Below are positions 7,755 through 15,402 of a stretch of 18,237 nucleotides of DNA, piece by piece. The translations under genes and the position numbers were made by a program. This DNA comes from UBA1081 sp045658165 (GTDB lineage Bacteria; Bacillota; Clostridia; Oscillospirales; Acutalibacteraceae): NCBI GenBank assembly GCA_045658165.1, contig JAZOUN010000157.1:1-18237 (forward strand). The letters run 5' to 3'. Positions within the stretch are counted from its first letter, which is position 1. Each line of letters begins with the position of its first letter. The notes beneath the pieces are model-generated. The model had not been told where the DNA came from. It did not search any database and was given only the letters and a program-made list of their open reading frames with translations.

Positions 7755-9308
7755 ATGTCACAGCTTGAAAAGATCCTCGCCTGGGCTGAAGGACAGGTTA
7801 AATCAACCAAATGGTCGGGAAAATGTCAGTCATTTGTTGCACATGCATATGAGGCAGGTACGGGAAAATATGCTTCCAAACGAACAGCGGCAATGGCTCG
7901 GGAAGCCTGGCTTAAACCGGGAACCGCAAATGATCTGAAACCGCCTGCAGGAGCTGCAGTGTATTTCACCGGTGTAGGAAGAGACAGCAGCGGTAAGCTG
8001 TACGGTCACGTTGCATTATCAGCCGGAAACGGTCTGATATATGACCCTGTTGCACATGTGTATAAATCATATCTGAAAAAGAACATGTATAACGGATATC
8101 TGGGGTGGGGATGGAACGGTGGTGTTGCTCCTGAAGGTGCTTCGGTTTCGTCTCAGACAGCAAGCACTGTTAACAAAGTGTCAACAGGAACAGTTCCGAC
8201 CTCTTCAGTGTCTGCTTCTTCTGATTCAAAGCAGAATGAAAAGAAAAATATTGAAATATCAACTGTTGTAATAAAAAGTGAAGTCGGAAAAATCAGCGGA
8301 AAATCTTCCTCATCAATAACACAGGAAGTTGCTGATTCTGATTTGTTTTTACTTGTTCAAGGCGATGATAAAATCTATAAACCGTATATTGCAGATGAAA
8401 TCAAAGTTACCCGTGAAAGAACAGGAGCTCCGGGAAAAATGACCTTTTCATATATTGATATTGAGGGAATGAATATTTCTGAGGGTAATGCGGTTGCGTT
8501 TCGATATAAAAACAAAAAAGTATTTTTCGGTTACATATTTACCCTTGAAAGGGACAGCGACAGAGAAAAGGTGAATGTTACTTGTTATGATCAGCTTCGG
8601 TATTTCAAGAACAAGGACAGTTTTGTTTATAGTGCGAAATATTCCGATATGCTTAAAAATTACATTTGCAAAAAGTACGGTTTTAAGACAGGAATTATTG
8701 AAGATACGATTTATAAAATTCCCAAAAGACTTGAAGACGGTTCTCTGTTTGATATTTGTGCAAATGCTTCGACCTTTACTATTCTGAGTAACGGAAAACA
8801 TTTTGTACTGTATGATGATTTTGGAAATATTTGCCTGAGAGACATGGAAAACATGATGCTTCCTATTCTTATCGATGAAGATGTGACAGGCAAGTGGAAT
8901 CTCAAAGAATCAATTGACAGCGAAGTTTACAACAGAATAATCATTAAAAAGGATAATTCAGAAACGGGAGAACGTGAACTGTACATCGCCAATGACAGCA
9001 AGACGCAAGCAAAATGGGGTGTACTTTCGCATGTGGAGGACGGTGACGAAAACAGCAGTGCATCAGCTCTGAAATCAAAAGCAAATTCTCTGCTGAAATA
9101 TTATAACCGTCCAAATCAGACCTTTAAAATTACAAACTGCCTCGGACATGTTGATGTACGTGGCGGTTCTTCTTTGTTGGTTTCTTTTTACCTGGGGAAC
9201 GGCAAAAAGATTCAAAATGAAATGGTTGTTGATAAGGTTGAGCATACGTTTTCGGAGAACTCTCATTTTATGGATATGAACTTATACGGAGGTGTTTACT
9301 CTGCATGA
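7755..9308 (+). CDS. XkdQ-like baseplate hub protein with N-terminal CHAP/NlpC-P60-like hydrolase
   Basis: A 517-residue, two-part protein. Residues 1-123 look like a CHAP or NlpC/P60 cysteine hydrolase: the catalytic Cys24 is in SGKCQSFVAHAYEAG, His85 is in LYGHVALSAGNG, and the domain closes with YNGYLGWGWNGG. A Ser/Thr/Val-rich linker spans about 124-165. Residues 166-517 are the XkdQ / late-control-D type hub (gp27 fold): YIADEIKVTRERTGAPGKMTFSY, FFGYIFTLERD, then VNVTCYDQLRYFKNKDSFVYS and a final VEHTFSENSHFMDMNLYGGVY. The hub connects tube and spike, and the hydrolase would open peptidoglycan during DNA entry. GAGGTG lies five bases before the ATG at 7755. PBSX XkdQ lacks such a hydrolase, so the fusion is notable. 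Confidence 0.85.
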   Translation: MSQLEKILAWAEGQVKSTKWSGKCQSFVAHAYEAGTGKYASKRTAAMAREAWLKPGTANDLKPPAGAAVYFTGVGRDSSGKLYGHVALSAGNGLIYDPVAHVYKSYLKKNMYNGYLGWGWNGGVAPEGASVSSQTASTVNKVSTGTVPTSSVSASSDSKQNEKKNIEISTVVIKSEVGKISGKSSSSITQEVADSDLFLLVQGDDKIYKPYIADEIKVTRERTGAPGKMTFSYIDIEGMNISEGNAVAFRYKNKKVFFGYIFTLERDSDREKVNVTCYDQLRYFKNKDSFVYSAKYSDMLKNYICKKYGFKTGIIEDTIYKIPKRLEDGSLFDICANASTFTILSNGKHFVLYDDFGNICLRDMENMMLPILIDEDVTGKWNLKESIDSEVYNRIIIKKDNSETGERELYIANDSKTQAKWGVLSHVEDGDENSSASALKSKANSLLKYYNRPNQTFKITNCLGHVDVRGGSSLLVSFYLGNGKKIQNEMVVDKVEHTFSENSHFMDMNLYGGVYSA

Positions 9309-9309
9309 C

Positions 9310-9564
9310 ATGAAAAAGTTTTTACAGCTTATCAAACGGGCTGCGCTTGAAGCTTATGATGCACGAAAGCCTTGTGATCTGATGTATGCTAGGGTAGAAA
9401 GTGTAAACCCTGTATCGATAAAACTTGAAAATTCTTTGGATATTCCCGAAGAGCTTATCGTGTTGACACACAACATTAAATCCGAAATCTCGGTTGGTGA
9501 TTCCGTTGCTGTAATTCGCAAACAAGGCGGGCAGAAATATCTGATAGTGGGGGTGATTGCATGA
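9310..9564 (+). CDS. Baseplate protein XkdR-like (DUF2577)
   Basis: An 84-residue protein beginning MKKFLQLIKRAALEAYDARK and continuing DLMYARVESVNPVSIKLENS, LDIPEELIVLTHNIKSEI and SVGDSVAVIRKQGGQKYLIVGVI. This is the OB-fold-like DUF2577 (XkdR) pattern, found between hub and wedge genes in PBSX-like phages. A GTG at 9292 is in frame but overlaps the only good GGAGGTG (9288-9294), so it cannot use it. The ATG at 9310 matches where family members start, though with a long 15-base spacer. The start is therefore uncertain by six codons. The stop overlaps the next ATG (9561-9564). It is probably a component of the hub or spike. Confidence 0.8.
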   Translation: MKKFLQLIKRAALEAYDARKPCDLMYARVESVNPVSIKLENSLDIPEELIVLTHNIKSEISVGDSVAVIRKQGGQKYLIVGVIA

Positions 9565-9971
9565 TTCCTGTATCAGATTTAACCATTTCAAATATTGAGG
9601 TTGCAGAAGAAGTAATATTGCCGTCACTTACATATAAAATGGATTTTGACAAAGGACATGTTCAAAGTGAAACAGACGGTATAGAGGCTTTAAGGCAATC
9701 TGTTTATTGCCGATTGATGACCGAACGCGGTGCTTTTCCCATTTATTCGGAAAAATACGGACTTCCGATGAATGAGCTTATCGGTCAGAGTGCACCGCTT
9801 GTATATGTTTCAATAGCTTCTGCAATAACAGAAACACTTCTTGAGGATGACCGTATCACAGCTGTATACGGTTTTGTTTTTGACACAGACAGAACGAATG
9901 TGACGGTCAGTTTTAATGTTACATCGGTTTTCGGTAAACTTGATTTTAAGGAGGTTGAACTTTATGTTTGA
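9561..9971 (+). CDS. Baseplate wedge protein XkdS-like (DUF2634, gp25-type)
   Basis: A 136-residue protein. The block YKMDFDKGHVQSETDGIEAL, followed by RQSVYCRLMTERGAFPIYSEKYG and later EDDRITAVYGFVF, is the DUF2634/gp25-like wedge signature, including the E(R/K)G..PI turn. Wedge proteins of this type start sheath polymerisation on the baseplate in contractile systems. The ATG lies in the XkdR stop (ATGA), and the end overlaps the beginning of the baseplate J gene by eight bases. The family is easily recognised. Confidence 0.85.
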   Translation: MIPVSDLTISNIEVAEEVILPSLTYKMDFDKGHVQSETDGIEALRQSVYCRLMTERGAFPIYSEKYGLPMNELIGQSAPLVYVSIASAITETLLEDDRITAVYGFVFDTDRTNVTVSFNVTSVFGKLDFKEVELYV

Positions 9972-11103
9972 ACACAAAACGGCTGAAAATATATTTGCGC
10001 AAATGCTTTCTGATGTGAGTTCCTTACATGATAAACGTGAAGGGTCTGTAATATACAACATGCTTCGTCCTGTTGCACATGAATTTGCAAATGTTTATTC
10101 AGATCTTGATTCGGTATTGAATGAAATGGATATTGACACAATGAGCCTTAGTAATCTCATAACAAAGGCAAAAAAAGAGCGAGGTGTTTATTACCGTGAA
10201 GCCGAAAAGTCAACAATTTTGGCAGAAATAAAAACAGTTGACGGTGATATATCTGTAGGCGACAGATTTTTTATTGATGATGTTTATTTCATCTGGAACG
10301 GTTTACAGTCCGATGATGGTTCAGAATATCTTCTTGAATGTGAATCGCCCGGAGCAATAGGCAATATTGCAAGCGGTAATCTCGTTTATGACAGCAAAAG
10401 TACGGTTGTTTCTTCTGCAGTTATAAAAGATATAATTCTTTACGGCAGAGATGCTGAAACTGCTGACGAGCTTCGAAACAGGTATTATGAAAGCGTTGCT
10501 GCTGCTCCTTTTGCGGGAAACAGAGCTGCATACAGGGAATTGATAATGGGAATTCCCGGTGTAGGCGGATGCAGATGCACAAGACGTGCTCTTACCGATA
10601 TTAATTTCTATATACATGTCCTTGATACAGAGTATAAGCCTTTGACGGATGCCGAGTTGCTTGAAAGAATTAACGGTGTTATTTTGGAGTCTGCTCCCAT
10701 CGGACAAAGCCCCGAAGCACAAACTGCAAAAAAAGCACAGTTGTATTTTGTAGGTTCGATTACGGTATTAAACGGATATGAACCCGATACTGTTTATTCG
10801 GATGTAAAAGATTCATTAACGGATTATATTCTCGGACTTGCTCACGAATGGGGAGCAAGTGATGAAAACGTGACATTCAGAACAAGTGAAGTGTTACAGC
10901 GCATTCTCAGTGTTGACGGTGTTGCAGGCTGTAATGTTGAAAGTTCAATCGAAACCGAAGAAGCAGGAACTGTATTTTCCAGTGAATTTGATGCCGGGTC
11001 TGAAAACGGTCCTATAGGTACGATAAAATATGATTTCACAACTGACGGTGTGCCGTTTATCGATGAACGATCTTTTGAAGATATAACAGTCGAACAGGAG
11101 TAA
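9964..11103 (+). CDS. Baseplate J protein (XkdT-like)
   Basis: A 379-residue protein. AAGGAGG at 9948-9954 with nine bases of spacing picks the ATG at 9964 (MFEHKTAENIFAQMLSDV), not the upstream ATG at 9916 inside XkdS. Features of the Baseplate_J family are REGSVIYNMLRPVAHEFA at about 23-40, an ESPGAIGNIASGNLV block, RDAETADELRNRYYESVAAA, then FAGNRAAYRELIMGIPGVGG. Baseplate J (T4 gp6/P2 gpJ) forms the wedge ring around the hub and moves during contraction. The C-terminal tail (about 320-379) is acidic with a GTVFSSEFDAGSENGP stretch. The order XkdS-T-U is intact. Confidence 0.92.
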   Translation: MFEHKTAENIFAQMLSDVSSLHDKREGSVIYNMLRPVAHEFANVYSDLDSVLNEMDIDTMSLSNLITKAKKERGVYYREAEKSTILAEIKTVDGDISVGDRFFIDDVYFIWNGLQSDDGSEYLLECESPGAIGNIASGNLVYDSKSTVVSSAVIKDIILYGRDAETADELRNRYYESVAAAPFAGNRAAYRELIMGIPGVGGCRCTRRALTDINFYIHVLDTEYKPLTDAELLERINGVILESAPIGQSPEAQTAKKAQLYFVGSITVLNGYEPDTVYSDVKDSLTDYILGLAHEWGASDENVTFRTSEVLQRILSVDGVAGCNVESSIETEEAGTVFSSEFDAGSENGPIGTIKYDFTTDGVPFIDERSFEDITVEQE

Positions 11104-11107
11104 GAAT

Positions 11108-11719
11108 ATGAACATACTCAAATATTTGCCTGAATTTATTGCAGGACTGAAACAGTTTGATGCTCTGTACGGTGTAAACGGAGCTATTACAAAAGCTCTG
11201 AACGAATTAAAATCCGATGTGGAAAAGGTTAAAAATTCTGTTGTACTCAGTGAAAAAACGCCGTTGGAATTTCTTGTTCGTGTTGCAAAAAGCTACGACT
11301 GCTACAGGACCGACAACAAAGATGAACTTTTGCAGATTATAAACACAAAGGTTTCGGACAGAAGACCGTATAACGAACAAAAGTTAAATGAGTTTTTGGC
11401 TGAAATAGTAGGGGAAGGCAATTTTGATATAAAAATTGTTAGAGGAATTTTTGCATTTGAAAATCCGGATGCCCCTATATCATTACCGTTTTACAGAGTA
11501 GCAACAAAATTGACTGTTGCGCTGAATACTTCATCCGAAAGCGTATATAAAGCTGTTTCTGATATGCTTGACCGTATTCTGCCCCTCGATATAATGCTTG
11601 AAATCGGGACATTTGACGGCTTCAGAACCTACAACGATGTAAGCAATTCTACATATAAAGAGCTTGCCGATTTTAAATATGCTGAAATAAGGAGAATAAA
11701 CTATGCAATACACAAATAA
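11108..11719 (+). CDS. Baseplate/tail protein XkdU-like (DUF2313, P2 gpI-type)
   Basis: A 203-residue protein, starting MNILKYLPEFIAGLKQFDAL with GGAG upstream. It has an N-terminal helical domain (an EKTPLEFLVRVAKSYDCYRT pattern, then DKDELLQIINTKVSDRRPYN with the conserved RRPYNE-like turn) and a beta-rich end with RILPLDIMLEIGTFDGFRTY. This matches DUF2313/YmfQ proteins, wedge components encoded after baseplate J that attach tail fibres. The last 17 bases overlap the next gene. Confidence 0.85.
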   Translation: MNILKYLPEFIAGLKQFDALYGVNGAITKALNELKSDVEKVKNSVVLSEKTPLEFLVRVAKSYDCYRTDNKDELLQIINTKVSDRRPYNEQKLNEFLAEIVGEGNFDIKIVRGIFAFENPDAPISLPFYRVATKLTVALNTSSESVYKAVSDMLDRILPLDIMLEIGTFDGFRTYNDVSNSTYKELADFKYAEIRRINYAIHK

Positions 11720-12164
11720 TTTCAAACTTAATCTGCCTTCAGAAAATGACAGTTTCGATATTAATCATTTTAATGAAAATATGTCTATTATTGATGATGT
11801 ATTGAGTGATGCATTATCAGGTGTTATCAGTAAACCTTTGGATTCACTCGGTAGATTCCCCGTTAACTCTTCATCATCAGTTGTAGAATCAAAATTATAT
11901 ATAACCGGAAAAAGAATTCATGGATATCTGAAAATTGATTTTTGCCCAGATGACGGAGTTGTTGAGGATAACGAATGCACCGTTTTGGAAATTGAAAAAT
12001 ATGTGACGATTTTTGATTTTTCAGGAAATGCAACATTTGAAACAAACGACACAATTTATCCCACAGAGTGGAGTATAAACGGCAACGACAAAATTATGGT
12101 TGTTGCGCCTGTTGCTTCTGATAGAGCAACCATAACTCTTTATCTTGATTATCACATAATTTAA
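11703..12164 (+). CDS. Tail fibre-like protein with conserved attachment N-terminus
   Basis: A 153-residue protein. The first 40 residues (YTNNFKLNLPSENDSFDINH, then FNENMSIIDDVLSDALSG) match the N-terminal attachment motif of many Firmicutes tail fibres (NYNLxxPxxxDFxDVxxLNxNxxxID). The remainder is beta-rich, with VVESKLYITGKRIHGYLKID and a TITLYLDYHII ending, so it probably forms a short knob or chaperone-like domain rather than a long shaft. AAGGAG precedes the ATG, inside the XkdU gene. It probably anchors the following fibre proteins to the baseplate. The exact role is not certain. Confidence 0.65.
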   Translation: MQYTNNFKLNLPSENDSFDINHFNENMSIIDDVLSDALSGVISKPLDSLGRFPVNSSSSVVESKLYITGKRIHGYLKIDFCPDDGVVEDNECTVLEIEKYVTIFDFSGNATFETNDTIYPTEWSINGNDKIMVVAPVASDRATITLYLDYHII

Positions 12165-12180
12165 ACAGGAGCGTGATTAT

Positions 12181-12519
12181 ATGTGCGAAAATATATTACC
12201 CGATAACAGCATAGAGATTATCGCAGGTGATGATATAACGCTGAATGTTGATTTCCTTTTCGATAATGAATCAGGCACATTTGAAGCAAAGGACACAGCC
12301 GAAATGCTCATTCACGGTGATAATGAAGAAATAACAATAGAAGCGAAGCAGGTTGAAAACAATACTGCTTCTTTTTATTTGTCTTCAGCTTTCACACAAT
12401 CCCTTTTAAAAGAGGGGGAATCCGAAAGCTTTTACGAATACTGTGTCTGTGCAAATTGGGCAAACAAAGGAAGACATACGCCCATACACAGAAAAAGATT
12501 GACGGTTAAGAGGTGTTGA
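12181..12519 (+). CDS. Predicted baseplate/fibre accessory protein (BppU-like Ig fold)
   Basis: A 112-residue, all-beta protein. SIEIIAGDDITLNVDFLFDN near the N-terminus, AKDTAEMLIHGDNEEITIEA in the middle and a final HTPIHRKRLTVKRC look like the immunoglobulin-like N-terminal domain of baseplate upper proteins, which begin with an IxVxxGDTxTLxxxx strand and end with a TPIxxxxLTV strand. No shaft or receptor domain is attached. GGAGCGTGATT lies before the ATG. The call is a structural guess from sequence pattern, and a hypothetical phage protein is the fallback. Confidence 0.45.
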   Translation: MCENILPDNSIEIIAGDDITLNVDFLFDNESGTFEAKDTAEMLIHGDNEEITIEAKQVENNTASFYLSSAFTQSLLKEGESESFYEYCVCANWANKGRHTPIHRKRLTVKRC

Positions 12520-12520
12520 T

Positions 12521-12760
12521 ATGGCAGATATAAAAGCAGAAATTCGATCACCTACAATAAGAGCAGATGTATATAGGGCAACGCTTCCGGGTGGAACTGC
12601 AGGACATGAAGTTGAAATCGGCAACGGATTGAAATTCGAGAATAATGTCTTGTCGGTTGATACTGCCGATAAGGTTGAAAAGGACAACACAAAGCCTGTC
12701 ACATCGGGAGCCGTGCATATGGAAATAGGAAATATCGAAGCACTTTTAGCTACTATATGA
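12521..12760 (+). CDS. Small phage fibre-associated protein
   Basis: A 79-residue protein. EIGNGLKFENNVLSVDTADK and VEKDNTKPVTSGAVHMEIGN, followed by IEALLATI, form a pattern common in short Firmicutes phage proteins and fibre modules, in which a NTxPVTSxAVxxxxGNIEALL segment makes a trimerising helix. AGAGGTGTTGAT gives the start. The gene sits between two fibre-type genes and is probably a trimerisation or adaptor piece of the tail fibre. The function is inferred from that pattern. Confidence 0.55.
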   Translation: MADIKAEIRSPTIRADVYRATLPGGTAGHEVEIGNGLKFENNVLSVDTADKVEKDNTKPVTSGAVHMEIGNIEALLATI

Positions 12761-12773
12761 AAGGATGATACTA

Positions 12774-13433
12774 ATGAGTATTTCAACAGAAATTTCAAGG
12801 ATACAATCAGCAAGAAATGCTATCAGAACCAAACTTATCAGCTTAGGGGTGATTAAAGATTCAACCGCAAATCTTGAAGCTTGTCAGGATGCAATTGAGT
12901 CTATTGAGAACCATGGCGAAGTTGATGTGACTCTTGATACCGAAACTTCTGTAGCACCTGTTGTTCCCGGCTATTACAAAGGTGGAGAAGTAAAAGTTGT
13001 TCCACAGGAAAAAACAGCAACTGCAAACGGTGAAATAGTAGCCGATGCAGGTAAGGTGTTAAAAAAGGTTGTTGTAAATGTCAACAATGCACCAAAACTG
13101 CAATCAAAAACCGTAACACCCACAAAAGCACAGCAGTCAGTTGGTCCCGATGCAGGTTTTGACGGCTTGTTACAGGTCGATGTTGAAGCTATTCCTAATG
13201 CATATCAGGATGTATCGGGTGTTACAGCTACAGCAGAGGATGTTCTTGCAAACAAAATCATTGTAACACCTGACGGAAAAACGGTTGCCGGTACAATGAT
13301 TAACAACGGTGCTGTATCTGCCACTATTGATGGCTTGACTATTACTGAATATGTTATTCCTAAAGGTTCACACACGGGTAATGGTAAAGTATCACTTACA
13401 AATGACATTGAAGATGCTCTTGCAGCTCTTTAA
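12774..13433 (+). CDS. Tail fibre / receptor-binding protein with repeated beta modules
   Basis: The protein has 219 residues from the ATG at 12774. AAAGG at 12759-12764 favours this ATG over the in-frame ATG at 12765. After an N-terminal helix (SISTEISRIQSARNAIRTKL, then NLEACQDAIESI) come short beta modules. VAPVVPGYYKGGEVKVVPQ is followed by a KTATANGEIVADAGKVLKKV unit and then KTVTPTKAQQSVGPDAGFDG with LLQVDVEAIPNAY. These repeats are typical of gut-phage fibres. The same module recurs in the next gene. The end (TIDGLTITEYVIPKGSHTGN) looks like a binding tip. Likely trimeric, possibly receptor-binding. Confidence 0.65.
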   Translation: MSISTEISRIQSARNAIRTKLISLGVIKDSTANLEACQDAIESIENHGEVDVTLDTETSVAPVVPGYYKGGEVKVVPQEKTATANGEIVADAGKVLKKVVVNVNNAPKLQSKTVTPTKAQQSVGPDAGFDGLLQVDVEAIPNAYQDVSGVTATAEDVLANKIIVTPDGKTVAGTMINNGAVSATIDGLTITEYVIPKGSHTGNGKVSLTNDIEDALAAL

Positions 13434-13705
13434 GCGGAGGTGTATATGTGAGTATACAATTTCAAATAAATAGATTGAGAACAAAGACTTCGGAGGCATT
13501 TGCCGCATGCAAAAATAAAGGAGCTACTGTGCCCGGTGAACAACTTATAGCAAATCTACCTGATTGTATTGATAGTATTGTAATACCAACCTTTAAGACA
13601 CAGGCAAAGTCTGCGACTCCAACAAAGTCGGCTCAGAGCATTACACCTGATAATGGTTATGACGGTCTTTCTCAGGTTATTGTCAATGCTATTCCTGACG
13701 ACTAT
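13098..13705 (+). repeat. Shared fibre module in two adjacent genes
   Basis: The two ends of this interval hold two copies of one protein module (13098-13205 and 13598-13705) in neighbouring genes: KTVTPTKAQQSVGPDAGFDG and KSATPTKSAQSITPDNGYDG, each followed by a hydrophobic strand and a V(E/N)AIP(N/D)xY ending. The DNA has drifted but the protein pattern is clear. This points to an old duplication of fibre units. Confidence 0.6.
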
Positions 13706-14077
13706 ATAAATGATGCAGATTTAACTACGAGTCAATTTGCTACAGGTCAATTTACCGGTACGGGACAAACAATCGATAAAATTTCAATTGCCTTATCATT
13801 CACTCCTAAAGTTATGGTGATTTATGCGAAAACAGCAGTTACTACAACGGCAACCGGTTCGCCTTACAGAATCCTCACAACATGGAGAGTTTATTCCGAC
13901 AAATCAGCATCAAGCAATCCGTATATCACTCACTTTATTTATGATTCCTCGAGTGGTGCGAAGTCGGGACAAACTCAATCTGCAGGGTTATCATCAGGAA
14001 CAAAAAGTATAACAGGTTGGGGAAGCAGTTGTCAGTTTGCTTCAGGTATTCCTTATGTATGGATGGCATGGGGGTGA
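13448..14077 (+). CDS. Tail fibre tip / receptor-binding protein
   Basis: A 209-residue protein with a GTG start at 13448, five bases after GGAGGTG. The ATG at 13446 is out of frame and reads ATG TGA. The N-terminal half repeats the module of the preceding fibre protein. Residues about 90-209 are different: ATGQFTGTGQTIDKISIALS, FTPKVMVIYAKT, then a Ser/Thr/Gly-rich part, ending SGIPYVWMAWG. That GxFTGNG...FTPKxVxVY pattern occurs in C-terminal receptor-binding domains of Firmicutes phage fibres. The end of the chain is the usual location for the adhesin. It probably recognises the host surface, though the receptor is unknown. Confidence 0.6.
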   Translation: MSIQFQINRLRTKTSEAFAACKNKGATVPGEQLIANLPDCIDSIVIPTFKTQAKSATPTKSAQSITPDNGYDGLSQVIVNAIPDDYINDADLTTSQFATGQFTGTGQTIDKISIALSFTPKVMVIYAKTAVTTTATGSPYRILTTWRVYSDKSASSNPYITHFIYDSSSGAKSGQTQSAGLSSGTKSITGWGSSCQFASGIPYVWMAWG

Positions 14078-14083
14078 TTAAGC

Positions 14084-14338
14084 ATGTTTTATTATAAACA
14101 AATGTTTAACGACATCGTGTCATCATATCAAGAGTATAATGAAAAAGTTAATCGAGAAGGCTTCATCGAAATAAGCAAAGACGAATATGACACAGCAATT
14201 GCAGAGCTTATCAAGCAAGCTGAAACTGAAAACGAAGCCAATGAAAAAACTAAAGAAAAACGCATTGCAGAACTTGAAAAAGAAAATGCAGCATTGCTTT
14301 ATCAGGTGCTGACAGGTGAGGAGTATATCGATGTTTGA
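14084..14338 (+). CDS. Small coiled-coil phage tail protein
   Basis: An 84-residue protein. After FYYKQMFNDIVSSYQEYNEK and an EISKDEYDTAIAELIK stretch comes a Glu/Lys-rich helix (about 46-76, EANEKTKEKRIAELEKENAA) that reads as a coiled coil. Proteins of this size lie just before XkdX in many Firmicutes phages. GGGGGTGATT precedes the ATG, and the end overlaps XkdX by eight bases. The function is unknown. A structural or fibre-chaperone role is likely from context only. Confidence 0.55.
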   Translation: MFYYKQMFNDIVSSYQEYNEKVNREGFIEISKDEYDTAIAELIKQAETENEANEKTKEKRIAELEKENAALLYQVLTGEEYIDV

Positions 14339-14453
14339 GAAAATAAAATATTATTACACTCTCGGACTGTACAAGCAGTCACATCTTGAAAAGCTTCTTT
14401 CTGCGGGAGCTATAACACAGGAAGAATATGAAAAAATAAAAAAAGGAGAATGA
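14331..14453 (+). CDS. XkdX family protein
   Basis: A 40-residue gene: MFEKIKYYYTLGLYKQSHLE, then KLLSAGAITQEEYEKIKKGE. This matches the XkdX family pattern, in which Lys and Tyr follow the first helix (IKxYYxxGLY) and the protein ends with an AGxITxEEYxxI motif. The ATG lies inside the end of the preceding gene, after GAGGAG. XkdX is a marker of PBSX-like baseplate/fibre clusters. Its role is not well defined. Confidence 0.85.
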   Translation: MFEKIKYYYTLGLYKQSHLEKLLSAGAITQEEYEKIKKGE

Positions 14454-14455
14454 AT

Positions 14456-15115
14456 ATGGCTGTAAAAACTTATTCATATGCAAAAGATAAGAATGTAAAG
14501 CTGTCTGAACACTTCACGGTATGGGAGTTTCGATGCAAGGACGGAACTGATAAAATTCTTATTAATACTGAACTTATTAAAGTTCTTGAAAAACTGCGTG
14601 CATATCTCAATTGCAAGTCAATTACTATCAATTCAGGCTACAGAACACCGAGTTATTGTGTGAAAATTGGCAGTTTCAAAAACAGTCAGCACACTAAAGG
14701 AAATGCAGCTGATATTAAATGTCAGAAACAAGACGGCAGTTATTATTCAAGTAATGAAGTATGCTGTGCTCTTGAAGACTTGGCTCACATGGGTGGCATA
14801 GGCAAAATTAATAATGCTTCTGCTGTTCATGTTGATGTCAGAGGTTATAAAAGTTGGTTTGATGAAACCAATAATGAAAAAACATGTCAATCATGGTATA
14901 CATATCTCGGCATCAAGAAGAAATCTGTTAAAGGTGATGTTGACGGTGACGGCAAAAAAACAGCTTCCGATGCCCGAAAAGTTCTCAGAGCAAGTGCCGA
15001 ACTCGAAACGCTTACCGAAGAACAGAAAAAAGCGGCAGATATGAACGGTGACGGAAAAATCACTGCCGCTGATGCGAAGAAAATTCTTCAGGAAGCAGCG
15101 GGGGTGAAGACTTGA
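14456..15115 (+). CDS. Endolysin: M15-type peptidase with C-terminal dockerin
   Basis: A 219-residue protein from the ATG at 14456, which has GGAG at 14445-14448; the ATG at 14450 is too close. Residues 12-150 form a peptidase M15A-type domain: LSEHFTVWEFRC at the start, SGYRTP, the zinc motif SQHTKGNAAD (His79, Asp86) and VHVDVR (His125, with Asp127). It should cleave stem or cross-link peptide bonds in peptidoglycan. Residues 160-219 are a full dockerin: loops DVDGDGKKTASD (161-172) and DMNGDGKITAAD (195-206), each followed by a helix. The usual cell-wall binding domain (SH3b, LysM or similar) is missing, and the dockerin takes its place. It lies before the XhlA-like and holin genes. Confidence 0.9.
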   Translation: MAVKTYSYAKDKNVKLSEHFTVWEFRCKDGTDKILINTELIKVLEKLRAYLNCKSITINSGYRTPSYCVKIGSFKNSQHTKGNAADIKCQKQDGSYYSSNEVCCALEDLAHMGGIGKINNASAVHVDVRGYKSWFDETNNEKTCQSWYTYLGIKKKSVKGDVDGDGKKTASDARKVLRASAELETLTEEQKKAADMNGDGKITAADAKKILQEAAGVKT

Positions 15116-15396
15116 CACCCGAAAGCGAGAAGGAGATCTGGGAAAGGCTCACAAAAGCCGAGGCAGGTGTAAAATCAGCACACCATCGCATTGATTCTAT
15201 TGAGCAGCTTACCCAATCCGTTTCTGATATGGTTGTTGAGGTTAAGCACATGCGTGAGGACCTGAACAACGTGCACGATGAACTTGAAGAGGTTAAGGAC
15301 AGACCGATGAAGATTGTTGATAAATTCGTGTGGGCTGCGGTTGGTGCTGCTGCATCAGGACTTGTTGCAATTGTAATGGCACAAATTTTTAATTAA
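15112..15396 (+). CDS. XhlA-like lysis protein (coiled coil plus one membrane helix)
   Basis: A 94-residue protein with a TTG start overlapping the endolysin stop (TTGA) and GGGGGTG at 15099-15105. Residues about 7-62 are an amphipathic coiled coil (EIWERLTKAEAGVKSAHHRI, then DSIEQL and VVEVKHMREDLNNVHDELEE). Residues 72-93 form one membrane segment, VWAAVGAAASGLVAIVMAQI. This is the XhlA/hemolysin-type architecture, which in PBSX works with the holin to lyse the host. No ATG is available in a suitable place, and the TTG start fits tight coupling to the lysin gene. Confidence 0.75.
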   Translation: MTPESEKEIWERLTKAEAGVKSAHHRIDSIEQLTQSVSDMVVEVKHMREDLNNVHDELEEVKDRPMKIVDKFVWAAVGAAASGLVAIVMAQIFN

Positions 15397-15402
15397 AAAA
15401 TA

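Noticed and set aside
9916..9963. Upstream ATG for baseplate J at 9916
   Set aside because: It lies inside the XkdS coding region without a ribosome site, while AAGGAGG correctly serves the ATG at 9964.
12765..14077. A diversity-generating retroelement variable region in the fibre genes
   Set aside because: No reverse transcriptase and no near-identical template repeat are visible in the window. The shared module is diverged throughout and not A-specific.
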